Positions 11,231 to 22,600 of a stretch of DNA of 64,000 bases are shown in pieces (position 1 is the stretch's first letter; each line of letters begins with the position of its first letter). A model generated the notes under the pieces. It was not told where the DNA came from and ran no database searches. It worked only from the letters and a program-made list of their open reading frames with translations. This stretch comes from Bactericera cockerelli. Lineage: Eukaryota; Arthropoda; Insecta; Hemiptera; Triozidae. The stretch covers positions 26,763,732 to 26,827,731 of the forward strand of contig CM044963.1 in NCBI GenBank assembly GCA_024516035.1. Direction: 5' to 3'. A program made the position numbers and the translations under genes.

Positions 11231-11878
11231 AAAAAATAAAGAATTACTTTAGAGCAGTTTAATCCAAGGGGTATAGGGGATACTTGCCAGGTGCGACCGG
11301 TGCTAATAAGCTGCGGGACTGCAGCACCCCCAGACGAAAAGGGAAAAGAGTGTTTCTTCAAGTTCTAGCTCTTACAGAGGGAAAATCATTACACATTAGA
11401 ATTCTTTTACTCTGTCTTATCCCGCTCAAGCAGGGTCGACGTAGTCCAACCTCATGGTTGAGGTTGATTGGTTTTGGCACATTACACATTAGAATAATAA
11501 ATTATAATGATTCCTATGGTAAATAAAATTAAACACTTTAGATACTAAAACAGTGACTCCATAAATCCCATTTTAGTCCGGTTTATGTGGCAGAAAACCT
11601 AAAACATTTTCCCACCGGCCTCGTCTGAAATTATCATCCATCTAAAACTATCCTGCCTTGCTGGTAAGAAACCGAGACTTAATGGGTTAAGCTGAATTAC
11701 CGGGCTACGTTTATCAAAGGTTAATATGCTTTTTGGATGCACATTAGTGTGCAATTATCGTGTCATACTCGTAAGAAATCGAGACTTAATGGGTTAAGCG
11801 GAATTACTTCCAGGGTATGTTAATGTTAGAGTGAATTTATCGATTTCAAATAATCATGCTTTGTAGATAACCGAGTCT

Positions 11879-12111
11879 CGAATTATGAAACAGGATTTGT
11901 TAATCTTAGTGGACACTATCCCTTAACTTTCACCTTCACAACAACTGTAGAGGTCATATCTAAGCCGGGCTTGGTAGCTGTATATTACCTCTGTGGCGTA
12001 ACGGAGCTGTGGCCAGCCTTCGTGACGGAAAATTTTATTTTAGAATACCTATCGGTCAGCTGAAAATATCTAAGGGTCGGCTTAGATTTACTAATCCTGT
12101 TTCATAATACG
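11879..12111. mobile_element. MITE, 'ATTATGAAACAGGATT' family
   Basis: Terminal inverted repeats AATTATGAAACAGGATT and AATCCTGTTTCATAATAC bound about 230 bp of non-coding DNA. A second copy, split by a later insertion, has its ends at 33278 and 35834. Confidence 0.65.
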
Positions 12112-12164
12112 TCCCTGAATGCCCCCTCTAGTAAGAAATAAATAAATAATTTTAAAGAAGTTAT

Positions 12165-12305
12165 CAAATTTTTGTGTTAATCACCTACGTAATTTTGTGA
12201 TAACAACCACTCAAGCTCGCTTGACTAAATTTACGCTGAAACCGGAGTTGAACCATCGACCTCCAGGTTACAAGTCCTCCGCCTTATCGATCAAACTACT
12301 GAAAT
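12165..12305 (-). repeat. tRNA-headed SINE, family A (reverse)
   Basis: The reverse complement of the 47913-48043 unit: AACCGGAGTTGAACCATCGA is the B-box region and CCTTATCGATCAA the A-box region. Confidence 0.7.
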
Positions 12306-12770
12306 TGGTAAAAATAAATAATAAAAAAAAAACATGGAGATAAAAAACATTTGCAGTGCCCTTCCTCGCCTTCTTAGAAAAAAAAACAAAATGTTTTCGA
12401 GGTTTTCTGTTTGAAAATCTTGGCGCATGCGCAAAAGTTGAATCACCCTCCACCCTACTGGCATCACCCCAGTGTTCCACTGACTTCCTGAATTGACGCT
12501 AGATGCGCACTACTATCATATTTATAATGTTTCAGAAAGATGCCTCGAAGTAAATCTCCCGACAGCAGTAGCACATTCCAGAAACACTCTCAAAATTATT
12601 GCTTTCAAATTAACCAGTAACCTTATTTTTCCTTTATATTCCTCAATGTTCCTACTGTATTTCCTGTTATTCAAATAAATAAATAAAGTGACTTATTCTA
12701 AAAGGGGCACATAACACACCATAGTTGCGCCCCTTTTAAAATAAATTATGGAGAAAAAAAAAATCAAATT

Positions 12771-12821
12771 AACCAATCAGAGTGCGTTGTGTGGCGGTTG
12801 GAAGGGAGATTTCGAGATGAT
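12771..12821 (+). promoter_or_regulatory. Candidate promoter and 5' UTR exon of the ATF7IP gene
   Basis: AACCAATCAG at 12771-12780 is a good CCAAT box. About 45 bp downstream, GTGAGT at 12822 could be the donor of a short 5' UTR exon splicing to the acceptor at 13192-13193. There is no transcript evidence; the true start could lie further upstream. Confidence 0.25.
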
Positions 12822-13193
12822 GTGAGTGGAGAGTGTTTCTGGAACGGGCCACAAGTCTCCGCTTTCTACTGATAGCAAGAAGAGACCTATCGAAGCTGTG
12901 ACTACAGTGAACGATACTGTTAAAAAAAAATCTTATTTAATCAACAGGCTGACATCACTATGAAGAAGAAATAATTTTTATACATATGAACAGTAGATCA
13001 CTGGTAATCCAGCTTCATCTTCATAAGGTACCTCTGAGTCTAAGAGAGACAGCGCGAATGATCAATGGGTAATTGTTCTTGGGTCCTTAACCATGCTAGA
13101 ATATTGGAAAAAGTTTTGTTTTCATAATTGTAGATGTTTTCTTACATTTGGCCGTCTTTTCAATTACCTCTTGTTGTGTTTCTCTGTTCACAG

Positions 13194-16100
13194 GAGTAGC
13201 AGCTTTGTCAGATATAAGCAATTCTGAAAACATGAATGTTGATCTCATCGCAACAACAATGAAGAGACCCCTTCCAAATGATGACGATGATGAATTGGTT
13301 GAAGTGAAGGAGACAAAGAAAGTTAAACTAGTAGAACATAATGAAGAAATCACGTCAGCTGGTATTCTCAATGGAAACCATTGCGACGAAGAAGATAAAA
13401 TTGAAGGCGTCACGGAAGAAAGTGCTCAGGGGTTGGAGAAATCAGTAGATGAGATTGTTAAGACTAACGGAGTGATCTATAGTGAAAGTAGTGTTGAAAA
13501 GAGTAGCAATGGTGACAGTAACGTTGTCGAAGACTCAACCTTGAAGGCAAAATTGTTGCTGATGTTGGGCTTGTCGAAGCTAATGGACTAATTACCAACA
13601 GTGAAAGTAGTGCAAAAAGTGAGGTTGTGATGAAGTATCGAATGTAAATCAAGAAAAAGAGGAGAATTGTATAAAGAAACATGTAAATATTAATTCTGAA
13701 GCTGCTGATGACGAAAATTGTGAAATTACTCGAGAAAAAAATGACGGCGATGAAAATATTCTTTCCGAAGCTCCAATGTTACAAGAAAGTCACCTGTTAA
13801 CTACGGTGGAAAAAATAAAAGGGAATTCTATTGATGAACCTGCTGTCACTACAGAAAGAGATGGTATCAACAACAATGTCTCTGAAGCCCCAGTCCTAGA
13901 AACCAAGGTTGCTGACGAACTGTCAACTATCAGTAAAGAGACAAAGGAGAATTTTATTGATGAACCTATTGTCGAATCTGAAAGAGATGGTGACAGCAAC
14001 AGTGGAAGGAGTGTATTGAAAAACGAAGCCGTGGAAAATAATATCTCTGAAGCACCAACGTTGAAAGTTGTAAATGAAAAAAATTGATCTCTGTGATAAT
14101 TCCAATAGTAATAATGTAGATATTAAATTATGTTTAGATAAAACTGCCTCTGTAAGTATTGTTGAAAATAGTACAAACCCTCCAAAGACTGAAACAACTC
14201 ATGTTGAAATAGAATCTAATGTTGAAGAAGATATTCTTCAAAAGAGTCGTGTCGATGATGTTAGTGACAAAGATGCACTTTCTCCTGATCTCGTAAAAAA
14301 TATCCAAAACAAAGAATGTTCCTCGTCTAGTGCTAGTCTCCCCACAGAAGATAATATTGAACCTAGTGATGAAGTCAATGACAAGTGTGGCAAAGAAGAT
14401 GAACTATCAAATCAGTGCCAAGAAGATCAAAATGAGAATGCTGATAAACTTAATGATTCAATTAATGAGAAAACAGGAAGGCACGAATCTGAAAAAGAAT
14501 GCGTAGAACGCACCGAAAGCAAAAGTGGTAATATGAAACTAGAAGATTTAGACAAAAAATTAAAAATGTACTTGATACTGTAGATCCCTTGGATGTAAAA
14601 ATAAAATTAGAAGTCCCTGAAATTGAGGATGAACCTATAATATCAGAACATCAAGAAGTTAAGGAAGAAACATCCGAAAATAAAGAAAAAACTCAAATGG
14701 TGACAGTTCTGCTACAGAAATAAAAAATGATACCAATGAAGTAATTACTAGTGCACATGAAGAATCCTCGGACAGTAATGAGTTAATTTTGCCGGTTAAA
14801 AAAACAGAACTGGAAGAATCAAAAGATACTGTAGAGAACATTAAAACCTTGCCTTGTGCTGAAGTAATAGGGACTGAAAAAGAAATTGAGGAAAAAATGG
14901 ATACTGATGAAATCACTAAAATCACGTCTTGTGCTGAAGAAATGGATAGTGAAGTAAGTTATGGACCTGTTGCAAAGAAGGTGAAACTTGATGTAGTGTG
15001 TGAAAAAGTTTTAGAAGATGACAACAGTACTGAAGACCCCAAAGAGTCTGATGAACCTGCTACAAAGAAGCTGAAACTTGATGAACCATGTGAAAACGTT
15101 TTAGGAGATGACAACATTACTGAAGTCCCCAAAGAATCTGATGTACTTGAGTCTACAAAAAATATTGTTGAATCCGTAAGAAGTAGTCCGAAATCAATTG
15201 ATATACTTGAAGGTATTGAAGCCGTAACAGAAGTTAAAAATAATATGGATGACGAAAGTAACAGCTCATCTGCTAACAAAGAAGATGTTCGTGGAGAAAA
15301 ATTGAAAAACATTGAAAGTACTTCAATAGTGACGAACGATGATGTTGACTTTCAAAAGAAATGTGGCGAAAACTCATTGAAAGAGTCTGATGAATGTTCT
15401 GCAAAACCTCAATTAGATGCAAACACCACCATCAAAAATGGTGGATCTCTTGAATCCACTTCTTCTATTGAAGAAGATAAAATGGTCAATTTAAATGAGA
15501 GTATTAAAACTACTGATCTCAAAAATATTGACAATTCCAATGAGACTGAGGCAAATGTAGATAACGATATACATGACTCTGAGAAAAAATTGAAAACCAT
15601 TTCTGTAAACAGTGTTGAAGGAAATCCTGAAGAAAGTGAAAAGAATGGCCCTAATATGGACGCTGGTATTCCAGAAACAAGCAATAACAAGACTGATGTT
15701 TCTAAAGAAAGTGGTGAGAATGAAAGTCCAAATTTAGAACTAGAAATTTCGAATAAACAAGATAGCGAGTCAAAAAATCAAACTGAGGTTCAATTAAAAA
15801 CTAGAGAAAAAAATATATCAGCCAAAAGTGTAGAAAAAGATGAGGAAAATAAAGATGAACCAACAAAAGAAGAAGTTGTTGGTGACAAAACTGAAGATGA
15901 TCAGATTTTAAAATCACCTGAAGCAGTAGCGGTAGACTCTGACATAGAATTTGTAGATGATTCAGATAAAGTTGAAATACACCAGTCGAATGACGAAAAA
16001 GCTGAAAGCACAGCAGAAGATGATCAAGATGAAACAGTTCCTTCCAAAGATGAAGCTGAAGTAGATGCATCCACTGAAGTAGATCCTATTGACAGAGAAG

Positions 16101-16636
16101 AAGGAGATTTGATGATTGATGAAGGTGAACCAGACTCCGATATAGAACTAATCATCGAAGACATTGTAGCTGCTGACAAAGACAAGAAAAATGCTGAAAC
16201 CCAGAAAGAATCTTCAGAAACCAGTGAAAACCATTCTGCTGTTACTGCCATGGATGTTGATGAAGTGGCTCTTACAAATGAAACGGAAAACACGCTCGAA
16301 AGCAAATCAAAAGCTGATTCTCCATCTGAAATTCATACTCCTGATGACAATTCAAACCAAAAAGATGAAGTGGCTCAAAACGAAATTGATAAAGACGCGG
16401 CCGAAACTAAAGACGCGGACGATGATGAGATCATATTCATCAAAGAATGCAAGAAAGCTTCCGACTGTACTTGTGTCATGTGTTACAAGAATAAGACACC
16501 GGACAAAAGAGACGCGGAAAGCAAGAGCAAAGCAGACGCCAAAGACAAGACGGATCAGACAAGCAAGACAGAAGAGAAGAAGGACAAAGCGAAGAGGCCA
16601 AAATTGACGGAGAAGTTTCTTCATCTGACAAGAAAG
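13194..16636 (+). CDS. ATF7IP: ATF7IP exon 1 (acidic N-terminal region; start codon 13232)
   Basis: The acceptor TCTCTGTTCACAG ends at 13193, so a 5' UTR intron precedes. The first good ATG is 13232 (MNVDLIATTMKRPLPNDDDD). The product is extremely rich in Glu, Asp, Ser, Lys and Asn and is predicted disordered. Three Myc-like nuclear localisation motifs are present (ETKKVKLVEH, VAKKVKLD, ATKKLKLD). The last two sit in a tandem 32-residue repeat (about 14957-15150). Near the end, DDDEIIFIKECKK is followed by the Cys cluster CTCVMC. The donor is AAG/GTAAGC at 16636, phase 0. The frame moves near 13550, 13628, 14080, 14565 and 14695; from 14704 to the donor it is open for over 640 codons. Confidence 0.8.
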
Positions 16637-19600
16637 GTAAGCCTTAGTTGTGCTTTAAAGTTATTTATGTTTGTTTCTTACTTGTCATAGACCAAAAATG
16701 CCGATGTTAATTTGTAATTTATTTACATTAATAATTGTACATAATAGGTATAATAGGTAACATATATTTAATGCGACTACCCCACACTAAGGGGATGCAG
16801 TCCTCTTGTTTTGTGGGGGAGTAATGTGGGTCAGGGCCGTATCCAGGATTTTCGTCAGGGGGGGGCCCAAATAGTATAATAATAATAATAATAATAATAA
16901 TATTACTAGCGGGTTACACCCGCCGCGGCAGGTGTAAGCGGCGCGCCACTTCGCCAGCCCATCAGACACACATATACACGCACACACACACACACCACAC
17001 CACACACAAACCACACACACACCACACATACACACACATACCACACACAAATACACACACGCACACATGGAGAGAGAATGTGTCGAAAAACTTAAATATT
17101 TTATCCTTACCCGGCATAGCTCAAGAACAGCTCATCAGAATTTTGCCATCAATATGTCAAATGATAGCTCAGATCCTTGCCTAGAACTTTTTCACTTTGA
17201 ATTGATCAGTCGTCACTTCAAATTTCGAGAAAAAATGTCATTTACCTTTAAAAACGTGACTATTTTACGTGTTACCCATCCATATTTTTACCTTACTTGG
17301 CTTAGCTCAAGAACGGCTCATCGCAAATTCGCTAACGATGTGTCAAATGAAAGCTCAGACCCTTACCTAAAACTTTCTCACTTTGAATTGATAGGTCACT
17401 TCAAATTTCGAGAAAAAATGTGATTTAGCTTTTAAAACGTGACTATTTACGTGTTACCCATTCATTTTTTACCATAAATTAAAAGGTTCTTACTAAGATA
17501 AAATGTCCGTGTGGCTCTCGGCTAAGAATAAGACCACGGGCTGTTCCCCCTGTCGTAAAAGGCGACTAACAGGAACATCTCTCAGAAGCTGTTGAAAAGC
17601 TTCATAAAAGAGAATTATAAAACTCTCAGGAGCTGCTGGAAGGCGGTTCGAATGGCTGCTCAAAGCCATAGAGCCACTTTCCAGTAAAAAGCACCAAAAA
17701 GAAGCCTCGTTCAGAAGAAACCACTTTTGAGCATCAGGGTGAGAAGCTAATGGAGCAGAAGAGACAGAAGATGCCAACAACCTCAACTATATTCTCTTGT
17801 AGAGATAGTTCAGAGGTGGCATTCGAAACCTCAACTGCTTCTCAAAGCTTTATAAACGCCCTGAAGTCTTTAAAAGTGGGAGTAATTCTGAAGAAGTTCC
17901 CAAATGAGTCCCGGCCACAGGCAGGCGAAAATGTTCCTAACTTGTTCGCCCAAAAGAGCAAAAGAAATGCTCTGTCTGAGCAAAGAGGAATCCTTACTGG
18001 CTTTTCAACAGGCCACTGTAGCCTCAACCACCGTCTAAGCAAATGGACATTGCTCAAGACGCAAAATGCAGTCTCTCAGAAGCTGCTGAAAAGCTTCAAA
18101 AAAGAGAATTATAAAACTCTCAGGAGCTGCTGGAAGGCGGTTCGAATGGCTGCTCAAAGCCATAGAGCCACTTTCCAGTAAAAAGCACCAAAAAGAAGCC
18201 TCGTTCAGAAGAAACCACTTTTGAGCATCAGGGTGAGAAGCTAATGGAGCAGAAGAGACAGAAGATGCCAACAACCTCAACTATATTCTCTTGTAGAGAT
18301 AGTTCAGAGGTGGCATTCGAAACCTCAACTGCTTCTCAAAGCTTTATAAACGCCCTGAAGTCTTTAAAAGTGGGAGTAATTCTGAAGAAGTTCCCAAATG
18401 AGTCCCGGCCACAGGCAGGCGAAAATGTTCCTAACTTGTTCGCCCAAAAGAGCAAAAGAAATGCTCTGTCTGAGCAAAGAGGAATCCTTACTGGCTTTTC
18501 AACAGGCCACTGTAGCCTCAACCACCGTCTAAGCAAATGGACATTGCTCAAGACGCAAAATGCAGTCTCTCAGAAGCTGCTGAAAAGCTTCAAAATAAAG
18601 AGAACTTTTTAAAACTCTCAGGAGCTGCTGGAAGGAGGTTCGAATGGCTGCTCAAAGCCGTAGAGCCACTTTCCAGTAAAAAGCACCAAAAAGAAGCCTC
18701 GTTCAGAAGAAACCACTTCAGAGCATCAGGGTGAAAAGCTAATGGAGCAGAAGAGGCAGAAGATGCCAACAACCTCAACTATACTACTCTCTTGTAGAGA
18801 TAGTTCAGAGGTGGCATTCGAAACCCCAACTGCTTCTCAAAGCTTTATAAACGCCCTGAAGTCTTTGAAAGTGGGAGTAATTCTGAAGAAGTTCCCAAAT
18901 GAGTCCCGGCCACAGGCAGGCGAAAATGTTCCTAACTTATTCGCCCAAAAGAGCAAATGAAATGCTCTGTCTGAGCAAAGAGGAATCCTTACTGGCTTTT
19001 AACAGGCCACTGTAGCCTCAACTACCGTCTGAACAAATGGACATTGCTCAAGACCTAAAATGCAGTCTCTGTAAAGAGGCCCCAGAGACAGCAAAATACA
19101 TTCTCTGTGAATGTGGAGCAGCCTCACACGCTCGACTGAAACACTTCTCAAGGCTGATTCTAACACCTAAAGAAGTTACCGAAATCAGTCCTAAAAGAAT
19201 CTTAAGCTACATTAAAAGCTTTGATCTCTTTTAGAGTTACAGGGGCATGTCACAAAAGATCTATTTAAGGTCGCAGTGACAAAGAGCTTTCGTAGCCGAT
19301 AGCCCCACTTATACCAATACCAATACCAATACTAAGATAAAAAACGGTTATCAAATTCGTGTTCAGAACCTCAAAAAACCTATGAATTGATATGTCACAA
19401 CTCACAACCCATATCTAGGATAAATAATAAAAAAGTTAGTCCGGGTGGACCCTCCCAAAGTACCGGTAATTAGAGTCGGGTACCAAAAAGTTCAAGATAT
19501 GAAAAAAAATATTCGGGACAAACCCCCATTGTTTTTTAATTAAAGAAAAACATTGTTCCCATGAAAATTTCATATCTCTTACTATTAAGCCAGAACCACC

Positions 19601-22600
19601 AAATTCTGTCGAAAAGCGGCCAATAGGCCGCCACCGGTGGCACCGATTGCTGCGTCCTCTATACATTTATCACCTCTGTGCCAAATTTCAAGTCTCTAGC
19701 TTCTGCTGTTCTTGATATATCCTGTTTATAGACAGACAGACACACGGAACAATGGCTGAAACTTTGGATTTAGGCTCTGGAGGCCCTCCGTTCAAGTAAG
19801 AATTTCGAGGGGGGCCCGGGACGAGAGCCTGCGTTCAAGTGAGAATTTCGAGGGGGGCCCGGGACGAGAGCCTGCGTTCAAGTAAGAATTTCGAGGGGGG
19901 CCCGGGACGAGAGCCTGCGTTCAAGTGAGAATTTCGAGGGGGGCCTGGGACGAGAGCCTGCATTCAAGTAAGAATTTCGAGGGGGGCCCGGGACGAGAGC
20001 CTGCATTCAAGTAAGAATTTCGAGGGGGGCCCGGGACGAGAGCCTGCGTTCAAGTGAGAATTTCGAGGGGGGCCCGGGACGAGAGCCTGCGTTCAAGTGA
20101 GAATTTCGAGGGGGGCCAAGCTCGAGAGCCTGCATTCAAGTAAGAATTTCGAGGGGGGCCCGGGACGAGAGCCTGCGTTCAAGTGAGAATTTCGAGGGGG
20201 GCCCGGGACGAGAGCCTACGTTCAAGTGAGAATTTCGAGGGGGGCCAAGCTCGAGGGGGGGGCCCGGGCCCCCTGGGCCCCCCCCTTAAATACGGCCCTG
20301 ATGTGGGTAGCTGGTACGATACCCTGCGATTGGATGTAAAATCCTCGTCCTGAAACTCAAATCAAGACGTTAAAACCAAAAGGAATAAACCTGTCATAAG
20401 AGATCTCGTTAGGACCCAGTGTTAACTATGGAGTTACCTCTGCAACTCGACAACCAGGTCAGACAAAGCACCCTCTGTCGACTCAAACTTGAGAGGTTAT
20501 TCTAAAGTTTTAGACTGGGTGTAATCAAATTCATTTATATTTTCATGTTAAAATTTGTCTATTTCTGAGAGAAAAAGAGTCCCCCAGCGAGACTTGGGAA
20601 CATGAAAGTTTTCGTAAAAAAAAAAAATGTATGTATTTTTTTTTCTTCTATCATCTTTCGTCTGGCTGGGGGACTATAAACAGGGAGTAGACCAGCATTG
20701 GCTTGGTCCTAGGAGCCCTTGTCAATTATTAGCCTCCTTGTAAAGACAGTGGTAGAAGTGCTGAGTCATTCCTCCACTGTCTGGCTACCATCGTTCACGA
20801 TGACGCCACTATATGTTGAAGCCTCCTTACAAGGACAGTGGTAGAAGTGCTGAGTCATTCCTCCACTGTCTGGCTACCATCGTTCACGATGACGCCACCC
20901 TATGATGATGAAGCCTACTTGTAAGGACAGTGGTAGAAGTGCTGAGTCATACCTACACTGTCTGGTTACCATCGTTCACGATGACGCCACCCTATGATGA
21001 TGAAGCCTCCTTGTAAGGACAGTGGTAGAAGTGCTGAGTCATTCCTCCACTGTCTGGCTGCCATCGTTCACGATGACGCCACCCTATGATGATGAAGCCT
21101 CCTTGTAAGGACAGTGGTAGAAGTGCTGAGTCATTCCTCCACTGTCTGGCTGCCATCGTTCACGATGACGCCACCCTATGATGATGAAGCCTCCTTGTAA
21201 GGACAGTGGTAGAAGTGCTGAGTCATTCCTCCACTGTCTGGCTGCCATCGTTCACGATGACGCCACCCTATGATGATGAAGCCTCCTTGTAAGGACAGTG
21301 GTAGAAGTGCTGAGTCATTCCTCCACTGTCTGGCTATCATCATTCACGATGACGCCACCCTATGATGATGAAAGACAGTGGTAGAAGTGCTGAGTCATTC
21401 CTCCACTGTCTAGCTACCATCGTTCACGATGACGCCACCCTATGATGATGAAAGACAGTGGTAGAAGTGCTGAGTCATTCCTCCACTGTCTGGCTACCAT
21501 CGTTCACGATGACGCCACCCTATAATAATATATAAAAAAATATTTTGCTACCATCGTTCACGATGACGCCACCCTATGATGATGAAAGACAGTGGTAGAA
21601 GTGCTGAGTCATTCCTCCACTGTCTGGCTACCATCGTTCACGATGAAGCCACCCTATAATAATATAAAAAAAAATATTTTTTTCTTCTCTCATCTCTCAG
21701 GACCTGGAGAGCCTGGTGACGCGAATGTTCGTCAAAGCTTACGGCTACGAAAGTGCGCTTGGCACGCTGCGGGAGATGGTCGTCAAGGCGCAAGGCGAGA
21801 CGAAGACCATGCAGGGGCTCCTGGCTCTGCAGGGAAAGCAGCTGAAGGAGCTGACGGCGATCCACGAGAAGGCGCTGACGGAGCTGAGACAGTTCCAGGA
21901 GGAGCCCGCCGCCCGCGGGGGGACGCTGCACCCGCTCAGGATAACGAGGAACGTGGGCCTCCAGGTGAATGTGGCGCCCGCCAGTGAGGTAAGTTGAATT
22001 GAATACTTTTATTTCAGTATAAACAGAAAAGTGAGAAGTTGTATTAGATGTACATGAATATCAGAACATACCTGGACAGCTCTTTCGAGCTTATTTGCTC
22101 TCATCAGCAGGTAATAGTTCTGAATATCCATGCCATCAACTAACCTCTCTATTTTAATCAGTATAAACAGAAAAGTGAGAAGTTGTATTAGATGTACATG
22201 AATATTTGTACAAGAATAATATTATAAACAATACATCTCCTATAAGCTAAGTCTAACTTCTGAGGAGCTTTTTCTCTCATTATAATAATAATTAAGGTCG
22301 GGTTCTACGAAAAACACCTAAACTAAAAAACACCTGAAAAACACGTAAACGTTAGTTCCAAAGGATTCGTCAAGATAGCGCCAGTAGAGTTTAAAGCAAA
22401 ACTCTACTGGCGCTATCTTGACGAATTCTTTGGAACTAACGTTTTTCGTGTTTTTTAGGTTAGGTGTTTTTCGTAGAACCCGACCTAAGTTTGTAAAAAT
22501 ATTTATTTATTTACACTTTATTAATTGAACATATTATCTCATAAAGAAAAAATAAATAAATATATAAATACATAATATATGTCCTAACTAAAGGGCGGGG

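Noticed and set aside
13545..14700. Programmed ribosomal frameshifting in ATF7IP exon 1
   Set aside because: Five shifts in about 1.1 kb in mixed directions, with no common slippery site or structure; indels are a simpler explanation.
20690..21660. CRISPR array
   Set aside because: Direct repeats have no unique spacers of regular length, and this is animal DNA. Other tandem arrays were rejected for the same reason.
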